Below are positions 7,692 through 18,556 of a stretch of DNA of 54,320 nt, one piece after another. Below the pieces are notes generated by a model. It was not told the DNA's origin. It was given only the letters and a program-made list of their open reading frames with translations, and ran no database searches. Each line of letters opens with the position of its first letter. Within the stretch, counting starts at the first letter, position 1. The translations under genes and the position numbers were made by a program. This stretch comes from an uncultured Adlercreutzia sp. (lineage in GTDB: Bacteria > Actinomycetota > Coriobacteriia > Coriobacteriales > Eggerthellaceae), in contig CAJUSP010000007.1 in the NCBI GenBank assembly GCA_910589165.1, positions 64,860 through 119,179 on the forward strand. Direction: 5' to 3'.

Positions 7692-10426
7692 CGCCCATCA
7701 TCCTCTCGGACGCTGGGTGTGGTGTGAGACAGTGCCCCGGAGGGGTGTCTCACCCCCGCTCTATCGTGCGGCGCTTTGCGCGTTAAGTTGTCCTGGGGAT
7801 GAGACACCCCTCCGGGGCACTGTCTCACAGGCTGGCCCTTCACCAATCCCTGGCGGGCGGCGGTTTGCTGCAGGGCATCGGGGGTGAGGGTGGCCAGGGC
7901 GAGCTCGTTGTTCAGGCGCGTGTTCACGTAGCTGATGAGCACGAGGTAGGTGTCCACCACGATGATGCCCACCACCATGGCCAAAAGCATCATGACGCGC
8001 GTGTTCACATCGGCGTGCACCAGCACCATAACGGCGAAGGTGACCACCGGCTGGGCTACCAGCGCCACCCAGCCCACGCGCCGCAGCCGCGGATAGTTGC
8101 GGCGGAACCACGCCACCCGCCGCGTTATGGTGGCGCGGAAGCCCTCGGCATCAAGCAGCGCGTGCATGAGAGCACGGGTGCGGTAGCGCACGGGGCTGTC
8201 CTCGCCGTTCTTGCGGGCGGCAGCGGTAACCGGCTCGGCCAGCAGCAAGTCGGTGGCGCCCAGCTTCTCGTCGAACATCATGGTGAGGTTGAAGTCGGCG
8301 CGCCCCAACCCCAGGCCGATGGCGAACCCCAGCGGCACGAACAGCAGCCCCAACCACAGCATGTCGTGCAGGTAATCGAGCCCGTAGAAGCCGCCGATGG
8401 CCTCGCGCATGGCGTCAATAGAGTAAGTGAAGGGCAGCAGCGGATGGATAGCCTGGAAGAACGGCGGCATCATCTCAATGGGGAACATGCCCGACGACCC
8501 GGGAATTTGCATGATAAGCAGAATGACGGCGATGGCCTTGCCGATGTGGCGGCTCGCGTAGGCCAGGCCGAACATGAGGTTCACGTCGACGAACACCGTC
8601 AGCAGGCCCGCGCCAATGAACGCGGCCGGGCTTTCGCACTGAATGCCCAGCGCCAGGTCGCCTACGCAGCACACGAGCCCCATAAGCAGCCCCACCACCA
8701 CGTAGAACAGCCAGCGGCCGAAGTAGGCCTGGGTGGCCGTGAACTTCGGCAGGCCTTCCGGGTCCACCCGCAGTTTCACCATGGCCATGAGGATGAAGCC
8801 GGCCACCCATAGCGCCAGGTTCGTGAAGAAGGGCGTCACGCCGCTGCCGTAGTTGGCCACGGCGTACACCGGGCGCGTTTCCAGCTGCACGGGCGCGGCC
8901 ATGAACGCGCCCACGGTGGCCGGGTCGGCCTTCAGGTAGTCGGCCAGGTCGCGCACGGTGGCGGAATTCTGCAGCGCCGTGAGGTCGGTGAGGGTGCGCG
9001 CCAGGTTGTCTTCCATGGTGGCCAGCGAGGCCGAGGTGGTGGTAAGGGCATCGCGCGAGGTTTCCAGGGTGCCGGTCATTTCGGCGAGGATGGCGCGGGC
9101 CTGGGCAAGCGAGGGGGTAAGCCCCTGCACGGCGCCTTCCAGGGTGCCGCAGGCCTCTACGAGCGAGTCGAGTGCCGAGGTGATGTCGGGCAGGATGGTG
9201 CCTTGGAAGGCGGCGGCCGTCTGTTGCACGGTGGCAGCGCCGGCTTCGGCGGCGTCGTTCAGCGTGGTGGCGGCCGTGCCCAGGGCGTCGGCGGTGGAGG
9301 TCAGGTCAGCCTGGGCGGTTTTCAGCGAATCGACCGTGGCGGCAAGGCGCGCGGTGGCGTCTTGCGCCTGGGCGAGGGCCTGCGCGACGACCGGGTCGGC
9401 TCCGGCAGCGCCGGCTTCGGCCTGCAGGTCGGCCACGAGCGCCTTGTTGTCGGCCAGCAGGGCCTCGGCCTGGGCCAGGGCGCCCGCGGTTCCCGCTTCG
9501 GCGGCCGACACGTCGCCTTCCACCGTGCCCAGGGCCCGCTGCGCGGTGGACGCGGCGGCGGCCAGTTTCAGCGCCCCGTCGGTGGCGTTCTTCGAAAGCG
9601 CCGTGCCGTAGTCGTTGGTGGTCGAACGGGCGCGGGCCAGCAGCTCCTTCGACTGGGACAGCGCGTCCAACAGGTGCGGCAGGTCATCCTGCAGGCCGGC
9701 CAAGGTGGCATCGGCCTCGCTGGCGGCGGTGCGCGTAGAATCTACCGTGGCGGCCAGGCCCTCCAGCGTGGCGCGCGTCTCGCCCACCGTGTCATGGGCG
9801 CTGCGGATGCCGGCGGTCAGGCTGCTTTCGGCGTCATCGGCCTTGCCTTCCGCATAGGAACCGGCCTCCTGGGTGACGCCCACCACCTTTTCCGTCACCG
9901 TTTTCACGAAGTTCTCGTTGATGGCGCGCTCCACCGCGTTGGCCGCCGCGTCGGTCACCTTCGGCGCGATGGACGAGGGCTTCTCGTTCACGTAGTAATC
10001 GATGGTCGGCTGGGTGAAATCGCCGGTGAACACGCTGGCGAAATCGGCGCTGAACTCCTTCGGAATGACGAGCGCGGCCCAGTACTTGCCCTCGTACACG
10101 CCGTTCACGGCGCTTTCCGCATCGGTGAATTCCCAGCCCATCTCGTGATTGTCGTGCAGCTGGGCCACCACTTGGGCGCCCACATCTAGGTGCCCGGCCT
10201 CGGGCGAATCGGCGCCGGCGTCTTCGTTGGCCACGGCCACGAGCATGTCCTCGGTGTTGTTGTAGGGATCCCAGTTCGCCGCCACCACGTACCAAGCGTA
10301 GGCCGAGGGCATGACAATCATGCCCAGCGTGATGACGAGCGCCACCGGGTTGCGCAGCACGCGCCGCACGTCGCGCGCGAAAATGGCGAAGATAACGCCG
10401 AGGTATGTTCGGGCCCTTTCCAGCAT
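7688..10426 (-). CDS. YhgE/Pip family membrane protein (first of a pair)
   Basis: 912 aa from ATG 10426; a GTG at 10465 in frame lacks a better ribosome site. Same plan as its neighbour: N-terminal helix (VALVITLGMIVMPSAYAWY), WDPYNNT...VAVANED, a large Ala-rich coiled coil, five to six transmembrane helices at about residues 560-740, then a loop and two more helices (VALVAQPVVTFAVMVLV, MLLAMVVGIIVVDTYLV) not present in the shorter partner. The last ~45 residues are encoded by an inverted repeat pair (7724-7828) and look unlike the rest (GQPVRQCPGGVSHPQDN), so the C-terminus was probably extended by repeat insertion. It lies 100 nt downstream of cysE. Confidence 0.85.
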   Translation of the reverse strand: MLERARTYLGVIFAIFARDVRRVLRNPVALVITLGMIVMPSAYAWYVVAANWDPYNNTEDMLVAVANEDAGADSPEAGHLDVGAQVVAQLHDNHEMGWEFTDAESAVNGVYEGKYWAALVIPKEFSADFASVFTGDFTQPTIDYYVNEKPSSIAPKVTDAAANAVERAINENFVKTVTEKVVGVTQEAGSYAEGKADDAESSLTAGIRSAHDTVGETRATLEGLAATVDSTRTAASEADATLAGLQDDLPHLLDALSQSKELLARARSTTNDYGTALSKNATDGALKLAAAASTAQRALGTVEGDVSAAEAGTAGALAQAEALLADNKALVADLQAEAGAAGADPVVAQALAQAQDATARLAATVDSLKTAQADLTSTADALGTAATTLNDAAEAGAATVQQTAAAFQGTILPDITSALDSLVEACGTLEGAVQGLTPSLAQARAILAEMTGTLETSRDALTTTSASLATMEDNLARTLTDLTALQNSATVRDLADYLKADPATVGAFMAAPVQLETRPVYAVANYGSGVTPFFTNLALWVAGFILMAMVKLRVDPEGLPKFTATQAYFGRWLFYVVVGLLMGLVCCVGDLALGIQCESPAAFIGAGLLTVFVDVNLMFGLAYASRHIGKAIAVILLIMQIPGSSGMFPIEMMPPFFQAIHPLLPFTYSIDAMREAIGGFYGLDYLHDMLWLGLLFVPLGFAIGLGLGRADFNLTMMFDEKLGATDLLLAEPVTAAARKNGEDSPVRYRTRALMHALLDAEGFRATITRRVAWFRRNYPRLRRVGWVALVAQPVVTFAVMVLVHADVNTRVMMLLAMVVGIIVVDTYLVLISYVNTRLNNELALATLTPDALQQTAARQGLVKGQPVRQCPGGVSHPQDNLTRKAPHDRAGVRHPSGALSHTTPSVREDDGR
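7724..7828. repeat. Inverted pair of 29-30 bp palindromic repeats
   Basis: Copy 1 (7724-7753) is GTGAGACA-gtg-CCCC-GGA-GGGG-TGTCTCAC. Copy 2 (7800-7828) is its exact reverse complement over 29 bp, 46 bp away. Each copy can fold alone, and the two can pair. Both lie inside the 3' end of the upstream YhgE gene. A shorter relative is at 23928-23944. Confidence 0.75.
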
Positions 10427-10525
10427 GAAAGGATTATCCCGCTGCTTAGCGAAGAGCCGCCGCACACGCCCGCTTTGTCACAGCCTTGTGGCTTGCCCCT
10501 TCCCTCCCGTTGAAGCGGGACGGGG

Positions 10526-11467
10526 TTAGTCGCGTTCGCCGGGTTGGCGGACTCGGATTTCTTGTTCTTTTACGCTGACGCGGGAGTGGGGCGGGACGCT
10601 GAAGGTGACGAAGGTGGAGCCGGCGATGACCGAGCCTTCGCCGATGACCGTCTCGCCGCCGAGCACGCTGGCGTTGGAGTAGATGGTGACGTCGTTCTCG
10701 ATGGTGGGGTGGCGCTTCACGCCGGCCAGGCGCTGGCCGCCGCGGGTGGAAAGCGCGCCCAGGGTGACGCCCTGGTAGAGCTTCACGTGCTCGCCGATGA
10801 CCGTGGTTTCGCCGATGACAACGCCAGTGCCGTGGTCGATGAAGAAGTACTCGCCGATGGTGGCGCCGGCCCCGATGTCGATGCCGGTGGAGGAATGGGC
10901 AATTTCCGTCATCACGCGGGGGATGATGGGCACGCCCAGGCGGTACAGCACGTTCGCGATGCGGTACACGTAGATGGCGTACAGGCCCGGGTAGGTGAAG
11001 ATGACCTCTTCCTTGGAGCCGGCGGCCGGGTCGCCGTCGTAGAGCGCCTGCACGTCGGTGAGCAGCACACGCTGGATGTGGGGCAGCTCGTCGAAGAAGG
11101 CGGTGCAGATGTCGGCGGCCTGCTTGCAGATGGCGTCGGAGCCGCAGCCGAGGCAGTGGGGGCTGCCGGCCTCGATGAGGTCGTCGCGGTCGTCGGAGGT
11201 GTAGGTGAGCGCCAGAATGAGCTGCTCGCGCAGGACGGCCTCGATGTCGATGAGCGACTGGCCGATGAAGTAGGCCGGGCTCGTTTGCGGCGTGAGCATT
11301 TCGGGGCCGAAATAGCCGGGGAACAGCACACGGCGCAGCTCGGTGATGAGGCCCTTGATGGCGGTGCGGCTGGGGAAGCGGCGCCCGGGCTTGGTGAAGA
11401 AGATCTCGTCGGCCTCGTAGTTCTTCTCGATGGCGGCGACGATGCGCGTGAGGTTGTCTCCGAACAT
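10526..11467 (-). CDS. cysE: Serine O-acetyltransferase
   Basis: 313 aa. It acetylates serine from acetyl-CoA to O-acetylserine, the first step of cysteine synthesis. The C-terminal half (about residues 190-295) is a left-handed beta helix of hexapeptide repeats with the family signature (IDIGAGATIGEYFFIDHG, VVIGETTVIG, LYQGVTLGAL, KRHPTIENDVTIY). The N-terminal ~180 residues are a helical extension of the long CysE/EpsC type, with a CLGCGSDAIC cysteine cluster that is not needed for catalysis and might bind a metal. ATG 11467 has AGGAGCC upstream. The two YhgE genes follow on the same strand with no clear terminator between, so they may share a transcript. No cysK is in the window. Confidence 0.88.
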   Translation of the reverse strand: MFGDNLTRIVAAIEKNYEADEIFFTKPGRRFPSRTAIKGLITELRRVLFPGYFGPEMLTPQTSPAYFIGQSLIDIEAVLREQLILALTYTSDDRDDLIEAGSPHCLGCGSDAICKQAADICTAFFDELPHIQRVLLTDVQALYDGDPAAGSKEEVIFTYPGLYAIYVYRIANVLYRLGVPIIPRVMTEIAHSSTGIDIGAGATIGEYFFIDHGTGVVIGETTVIGEHVKLYQGVTLGALSTRGGQRLAGVKRHPTIENDVTIYSNASVLGGETVIGEGSVIAGSTFVTFSVPPHSRVSVKEQEIRVRQPGERD

Positions 11468-11500
11468 GGGGGCTCCTGTCTGTTGGTTGGGCTCCGGGTG

Positions 11501-11528
11501 GCGGAAAGGGCATGGCCCTTTCCCTACG
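11501..11528 (+). repeat. Dispersed palindrome, copy B, with a compensated stem
   Basis: GGAAAGGGC / ATG / GCCCTTTCC then CTACGG. Relative to the other copies the stem has C to A on one arm and the matching G to T on the other, which keeps the pairing. It lies in the cysE upstream region. Confidence 0.75.
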
Positions 11529-11587
11529 GGGGAGGCGGGGCCTTTCCGGGCTGGCCTTCATGGTTCCCTACGCAGTGTAGCGCAAAA

Positions 11588-11620
11588 GAAGACCCGCAGC
11601 GGGGGCGGCTGCGGGTCTTC
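11588..11620 (-). terminator. Terminator of the giant surface-protein gene
   Basis: A 13-bp stem, GAAGACCCGCAGC with its complement around a 7-nt loop, followed on the minus strand by TTTTGCG. It lies 60 nt past the stop at 11680. It could also act on plus-strand transcripts. Confidence 0.8.
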
Positions 11621-11679
11621 TCACTTTGGAGTTGCTTTTCGCGGGTGGCTACTCGGCTTGGCGTTGTTTTTCGCAGGGG

Positions 11680-14600
11680 CTACTCGGCGTCCTGCTGGGC
11701 GGCCTTCGCCTCTTGGCGGCGGCGCATGGCCGCGGTGCCCTGCATGACCAGGCCGCCGAGGCCGATGAGGCCCATCAGGGTCAGGATCGGCGTCATGTCG
11801 TCGCCGGTCTGGGCCAGCAGCAGGCGACCGCGCTTGTACAGCGTGCCCCACGGATCCTCATCGGAGCCGTTGGACGAGCCGTTGCCGCTGGTGCCGTTGG
11901 TGCCGGCAGAACCGTTGGCGCCGTTCTCGCTGGTGGCACCCGTCGAACCGTCGCTGCCGTTCTCGCTACCGGTACGGGTATCGTCGCCCTCAGGCGCCGG
12001 GTCGCCGTCGGGATGCGTCCAGTCTTCCTTCATGGTGCCGTACTTGAAGCCGTCGGGCATTTCCACGATGTAGCCGGGCTGCCAACGGTCGTCCACGCCG
12101 TCGCCGTCCTTGTCGACGGGAGTCGTGCGGTCCTTGTGCACGTGGCCCTGGCCGTCGCCGGTGTCGATGCTGGTGTCGGGCTTCCAAATCTTGTCGGCGT
12201 TGCCGCCCTGGGAGCTGGGCTTCCAGGTGCCGGTGTTGTCGGTGTCGATGTTCACGTCGGGCTCGCCGTCGCCGTTGTGGTCCACGTTCACGTCGGGGAA
12301 GCCGTCGCCGTTGGTGTCGATGTTCACATCGGGAATGCCGTCGCCGTCGTAGTCGATGAACAGGTCGGGGTCGCCGTCCTTGTCGGTATCGATGTTCACG
12401 TCGGGCTTGCCGTCGCCATCGGTGTCGATGTCGATATCGGGCTCGCCGTCGCCGTCGGTGTCGATGTTCACGTCGGGCTCGCCGTCGCCGTCCACGTCCA
12501 CGTTCACGTCGGGCTTGCCGTCGCCATCGATGTCGATGTCGATGTCGGGCTCGCCATCGCCATCGGTATCCACGTTCACATCGGGAACGCCGTCGCCGTC
12601 GGTGTCGATATCCACATCGGGCTCGCCGTCGGCGTCCTTATCGATGTTCACCGGCTTCTCCTCGCCCGTCTGCAGAACGACGGACACGGAATGCACGGTG
12701 CCAGCCTCAGAGGGCGGGAACTCGATGCTGTCCTGGTCCACCAGGTCGGGGCGCAGCACGCCGTCGACGTACACCTGGTACACCTTGGTCGTCGCGGGAT
12801 CCTTCACCGACCAGGTTACCTTGGCACCCACCTTCGGGTTGTAGGTGCCGGCGCCCGAGATGCTGCCCTCGCCGCCCTGCAGACCGGTGCGCACCTCGTA
12901 GTGGTTCTTCTCGGTGGCGCGGGGCTCGTCGCCCTCCTGGTAGCTTTCCGTCTTGGCGCCGTTCTTCTTCAGCACCACCTCAACGGTCACATCACCGTTC
13001 AGGGCGTCGGTGGTCCAGCTGGTGTCCTTCGGGGAAACCTCCTCGCCGTTCACGAGCACCTGCGACACGGAATAGCCCGCGGGCACCGTCCACGAGGTGG
13101 AAGCCGGCTGGCCCGCCTCGACTACGGTCATCTTGCTGCCGTCGGTGGAGCCCACGATGGAGTTGCCGTTCTCGTCCTTCATAGAGACGTTCACCTTGCA
13201 GTAGCTCTTGACGATCTCGCTCTCCTTGGTGCCGTCGGGGTTCTCGGTGGGGCCCTCGTAGGTCTCATCCTCGCCCACGGTCACGAACAGCACCTGCTGG
13301 TCGTCCATGATGTTTTTCAGGCTGGCGTTGCCGTTCTCGTCGACGCTCACCTCGGCAGCGTGGGTGCGCAGGCCCGCGCCCAGCTCCCAGTCGTTCACCG
13401 TCATGATTTCCATGTCGGCGTAGTACAGCTCGGCCTCGTTGGGGCCGTACACCTCGGGGATGAGCTGCGTACCCTGGCCGGCGTAGCTGCGGAAGGACAT
13501 GGGCACTGCCTCGTCGGCCACGGTCTCGCCGGCGGTCACTTCCTGTACCTCGGGGGTCGCGGCGGCCTCGGCAGCGGGCTCCTCGGCGGCGGGAGCGTCA
13601 GCGACCTCCGGTTCGGCGGCGGAAGCAGGCTCGGCCTGGGGCTCGACACTTGCCGGGGTGGCCTCGGGGGCATCGGCGGCCGTTTCGGGCTCGGCGGTCG
13701 CCGGGTCGGCGGCTTCGGGCTCGTCGGGCTCGGTATTCCACATAAGCTCGCCGTTCACGATAACCTCCACCAGACGGCGGCCGGTCTCGGGCTTGCTCTG
13801 GATGTTCACGTAGTTCTGGCCCTTGAACACGGTCATCGACTTGGAAACCTTCGCGGTGCCGGCGGGAATGACGGCCGTGGTGACGTCCACCATCTCGGCC
13901 TCAACCTTCACCACCACGTCGGCATCCTCCTCAAGGTTGCGCAGCACCAGCTGGCCGGACTTCTCGTCCACGGTGAAGTCGTCGGTCTGGCGGCCGTTGA
14001 CGGTCACCTCGGTCACCGTGTAGTTCTTGAAGTCGTTGACGCCGGCCTGCTCGCCGTTCTCGTCGAGCGAGCCGTCCACGTCGACGTTGCCGGAGTTCAG
14101 ATCCATGGACCAGTCGATGAGGTAGTCCTCGCCGGTCTTCTCCACGTAGCCCGACGGCGTAATGGTGCCCTCGTAGCCCTCGATCTTGGTGGTGACCTTC
14201 ACGTACTCCTCGGGGTCGTTGAAATCGGGTACCTCTACTGGGGCCTCGGGGTCGGTGGGCTTGGGCGCGAAGTACACGTCAACCACGTGGTTCTTCTTGA
14301 AGTCCATGGCGCGCAGGCCCTTGGCGATGGCCGACTCGGTCAGCTCCTTGCCGTCGACGACCACCTTGTACACCACGAAGTTCTCGCCGGCACCCCAGGT
14401 GGCGTCGTAGGTGCTGCCCTCGTCGCCGGTGGCCGACGGGCTCGTGGTGCAGGTGTCGTCGCCGCCGTAGCGGTTCACGGTAATGGTGCTGTAGCCCTCG
14501 GTGCCGGAGCCGCCGTTCTGGGGCAGGCGCGTGGCCTCAACGGTCACGGTGTGGTTGTCGGTCAGACCGAGGAAGTCGATCTTGTAGGTGCCGTCGGCCT

Positions 14601-17600
14601 GCAGGTACTGGTTCGGGTCCACCGCCGCGCCGTCGACCACGAGGCTCTTCACCGTGTAGCCGTTGGGCGTCCAGGTGACGGAGTGGTCGCCGCCCTCGTT
14701 CACCGTGGTAGACGGCGTGAGGCTGATGGCATCGTGGGTGCAGCCGCTGACCGAGGTGTTCACCTTGAAGCGCGACTTCTCGGGGTTCACCGGCGTCTTG
14801 GGGTCATCGGTGCTGCCGCCGATGGGCTCGAAGGTAACCACCACGCGATGGTTCGCGAAAATGGGCTCGGGCCACGTGTAGCTCGCCTGGCCCACCAGGT
14901 CGTCGCGGATGACGCCGTCGATGGTAACCTGCTTCACGCGGTAGCCCTCGTTGGGGGCCCAGGAAACCGTGGGGGTGGTGCCCTCCAGCACATCGAGCGC
15001 GGAGTTCACCGTGCCGCCCGGGTTGCCGTCGACGCGCACATCGAGGTAGCGGTCGTAGTACAGCTTCAGGGCCAGGGCCGGCGAGCCGGTAACGGTGCCG
15101 GAGTACACGTTGTTCGCGCTGGAGGCGTTCAGCCAGTAGCGCTGGCCGTCGTGCATGATCTCTTCCTTGGCGTCGGCGGAGCTGACCGTCACCTGGCTTT
15201 CCGTGGTGGCCTCGTAGGTCTTGGTCTGCTCGGTCACCAGGCTGTAGCCCTTGGTGCCGTCGGGGTTCACCTTGCCGTTGGACACGTAATACTGCACGGT
15301 GTACTTGGTGTTGGTGTTGGGCGTCCACTTCGCCGCGAAGGTGTGGTTGGTCTTGTTGGCGATGGTCTCGCCGCCGACGAACTCGGTATCGCCGTAGGTA
15401 ACGGCGCCGGTCTCCTCATCAACCGCCAGCTGCTCGTACCAGCCCGCGAAGGTGTAGCCGGTGCGCGAGGGCTTGCTGAAGGAATTGTAGTTCTTAGCCG
15501 TGGCCGTGGCGTAGGCCTGATCGGTAATCTTGCTGCCGCCGACGCTGTTGAACGACACCACGAACTTGCTAGTATCGGCCACCCATACGGCGTAGACCGT
15601 CTTGTCGCTGTCGGGCATCGCCGGAGCCTCGGCCTTGGCCGTGTAACCGGGCGCAGCCTTGAAGATCTTCTCGATGTCGTTGTCGTTGCTCTCGGACCAA
15701 CCGGCGAAGAAGTAGCCGGGCTTAGAGGGAATGCTGCGGCCGCTCGTGGGCAGGTTCAAATCGCCGATGCCCGCGTCGTAGGTAACGCCCTCGATGCTCT
15801 TCACGTTGCCGAGCGAGCCGCCGTTGGCATCGAGCTTCAGGGTATGGCTGCTGACCTCCCACTGGGCGACCAAGTAGTACTTGTCGCGCGTGATCAGACC
15901 CTCGTCGTTCTTCTCGGCCAGGGCGCGCTGGTCGGTCACCTCGGCCACGTTGGCGGCCGTGTTGATATAGGTCGCATCGGAGGCCTTCTCAACATCGTCG
16001 GTATTCAGAAGCTTCCAACCAGTGAAGGTGTAGCCGGTGCGGGTCGGCTCGGCATCGTGGTCTTCAATCTTCGCCAGGATGGACGAGCCGGAAACCACGC
16101 GCTGCGTGACGGAGGCATCCATCTTGCCGCCGTTGACAAGGTAGTTGATCTCGGCGTAATCGCGCGAATAGCTCGGGCGGATGATGATCACGTTGTCTTC
16201 GGGCTGCACCGGCGTGGTGCCCGGCGTGATGGGGTCATCGTTGTCGCCGGTCACCCAACCGCTGAAGGCCTCGTTCTCGGGATCCTTCGGATCGGGCACG
16301 TCGTCGTCTTCGGGCAGCACGATAATCGGCTTCTCGCCAATGACGTAGTAGTCGTCGATGGGGTTGCCGTCGGCGTCTTCCACGCGCACATAGGTGGGCT
16401 GGAACACGGCCTTGTTGCCAATGTTGTCGCATTCGTCGCGCACCCACACGACCAGAGGCTCGGTGCTGGTGATGGTCACGTCGAAATCGAAAGCGTGCTG
16501 GGCGAAGGGCAGCATCGTCCAGTCGTCCTCGGAGGGGGTGGCATTCAAATCGTTGGTAACCCAGTAGCCAGCCACACCAGAACCACGGCCGTCCTCAATG
16601 AAGGTGATGCCGTCCTCATCGATGCCCTGGCCGGTGTCGGTCAGCGAAATGGTGGCGGTGTTGCGGCCGGTGTTCTTGCCCTCGATGAAGGGGATCTCGT
16701 CATCGAGGAAGGCGGTGATGTAGGTAGAGAAGTCGCGGGAGAGGTTGCCCTCGCTGTCCTCGACCTCAAGGGTGAAGGTGTAGCGGCCCGGCTTGCTGTT
16801 CTTGTCGAACACGAAATCGGGCAGGTCGGCGGGGTCAGTCACGCTGATGCGCTTAAAGCCCTCTACCGTGTTATTGTCGGGATCGGTCACCGTGAGATAC
16901 CACTTCACCAGGGTGCCGTTGGCGCCCGACGCCGTGCCGATGCGCGACTTGTCGTAAAGGTTCACGCTGATGGTGTCGGGCACGCGGTCCCACTCGGGCA
17001 GCGACTCGTTGGTTTTAGCCGCGTTCACCAGGTGCTGCAGGTGCACCGTCATAATCTGGCGCTCGGGCACCACGCCGGTTTCCTTCAGGTAGAAGTTGGC
17101 CAGCGGCAGTTCCGATTCCACCTGCTCGGGCTGAAAGCGCACGCCATCGCGGAAGTTGTTGTAAATGTACTCGGCCATCATATCGACGTAGTTGTCGCTC
17201 GTGGCGTAATAGCCGTTGCCGGAGCCCAGGCCCTGGTGGGTAAGGTCGCCCAAGTTGTTGCGCGTGGAATCGGTGACAATCTGGCCGTCGTCAGCGTTCG
17301 AGATGTAGAAGATCTCGTTCTCGTTCATACGGTTGATGCCGTCGCGGTACGAGGTGTTCACCACCACGTCGTCGCCGCTCACCTTGCTTTCCTCGGGGAT
17401 GCCGGCATCGTTGCTGTCGCCAGCGAGGTTGATGAAGTACTTCGCCTCGGCGCCCTCGTAGTACTGCACGTTCTTCAGGGCGTCGAAGGCGGAGGCCTCA
17501 TAGCCCATCTCGAGGTCGGAGTACTTCATGATGGAGAGGGACGCACAGCCGTGCTTCGAGTAGTTCACCAGCGGGCCGAAACCGTTGAACCCGGTGTCAT

Positions 17601-18556
17601 CGAGCGCGAAGTCGCGCACCAAGTCGGTAATGGGGCCCAGGTTTCCGTTGGCATCGTACTTCTGATACTGGATGGTGACGGTATCCTTGTTGAGCTCGAC
17701 GGACAGACGCACCTTGTCGCCCGTCTTAATACCCATGTTCAGATTCGTCTTCACGGACGTGCCCGTGATGTTGGCAGAGTTGACGGCCGTATTAATCTTC
17801 TGGATGGTTCCGACGTGGTTGTTCGCGAAAATAAGGGCATAACCCTGCACATTACCGTTCGCTACGCCCGCATTCAGGAAGAAGCCGTAGCTCGAGAGGG
17901 TGTGAGTGTCGATAACCGCCGGATTGATATCGAAGCTGAAGGTACGGCGGGAATTGCTGGAAGCGGGGTAGATCATGTAGTCGCTGAGAGCTTGGGTGCC
18001 GTAACCGGCGAACACCATGCTCGCCTTGCCCTCATCGTCAACGAACGAGTAGATGTGGCGATCGAACTGCTTGCACTTGTTACCGGTGGTGTTGGTGTTG
18101 TTCTTGAAGTAGCTCTCGATGGTGCCGGTGCCGTTGGTCTTGGTATTGTCGGCGGCGCGGTAGGGCTGCTTCTCCTTCTGGTCGGCATTCAAATTCGCCG
18201 TAAGGGAGTTGTACGTAGACTGGTCGCGGTAGTGGTCGTACACGATCCAGCCGCTGGTGTCCGTCGTATCGATGGCCACCTGCGTGGTGGTGATACGGAA
18301 GTCGCTCACCTTCATGCCAGCGGCGATGAGCTTTTCCGTGAGTTCCTGCTTGAACTCCAGGAAGGTGCCCGGGTAGTCAGCCGGCACGTTGACGGCGATG
18401 TCTACCTTCGGGGTGGGGTTCGCGCCGACGTCCACGCCGGCGGCGTGGGCGGGCTCAGCAGTGGCTATAAGGGAGACCCCCCCCCCAGCCAACAACGAGC
18501 ATAAAGCAGAGAACCCAAGTGAGTGCCTGGTGCGCAAAGCGCTTTGCCTTCTCCAT
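11680..18556 (-). CDS. Giant cell-wall surface protein with InlB repeats and a DxDGDGxPD block; frame set by a G10 tract
   Basis: About 2,291 aa if joined. ATG 18556 (AAAGG 8 nt upstream) starts MEKAKRFAHQALTWVLCF, a good signal peptide, but the G10 tract (18477-18486) shifts this frame into an early stop. Nine or twelve G would join it to VSLIATAEPAHA and the long body. As sequenced, the body frame can start only at a TTG near 18521 (MRTRHSLGFSALCSLLAG, also signal-like, rare codons) or at far TTG/GTG codons. Domains: a lectin-like or binding N-terminus (about 25-650), Ig-like modules (700-790), InlB/Flg_new repeats (about 800-1050), MucBP-like and six or more repeats ending in a TxDGV-type motif (1080-1950), a Glu/Ala/Pro linker (1605-1680), eleven DxDGDGxPD units (1970-2102), a Ser/Gly/Asn linker, and LAQTG at 2243-2247 with a hydrophobic stretch and RRR tail. 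Likely a sortase-anchored adhesin. Confidence 0.85.
12250..12645 (-). repeat. Eleven 36-bp tandem units encoding DxDGDGxPD repeats
   Basis: Each 12-residue unit follows [IV]-D-x-D-G-D-G-x-P-D-[VI]-[ND]. Eleven full units run from 12645 down to 12250, with a degenerate twelfth after them. The Asp spacing is that of calcium-binding thrombospondin-3/dockerin-type loops. Units 8 and 10 deviate (DKDGDPDLF, TNGDGFPD). Confidence 0.85.
18477..18486. repeat. C10 (coding-strand G10) tract in the signal-peptide region
   Basis: Ten C on the plus strand. It lies between the start and signal peptide of the giant surface gene and its long body frame. Loss of one base would put ATG 18556 in frame. A tract this long is prone to slippage in replication and in sequencing. 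Confidence 0.8.

Noticed and set aside
12250..12645. Possible CRISPR-like array from regular 36-bp repeats
   Set aside because: The units are adjacent without spacers, lie in a coding frame and translate into a DxDGDGxPD repeat.
11626..18504. A plus-strand open frame of about 2,290 codons opposite the giant surface gene
   Set aside because: It is the antisense reading of a GC-rich gene; the Val/Gly/His-rich product mirrors the Asp/Gly codons. The sense frame has repeat domains and a sorting signal.
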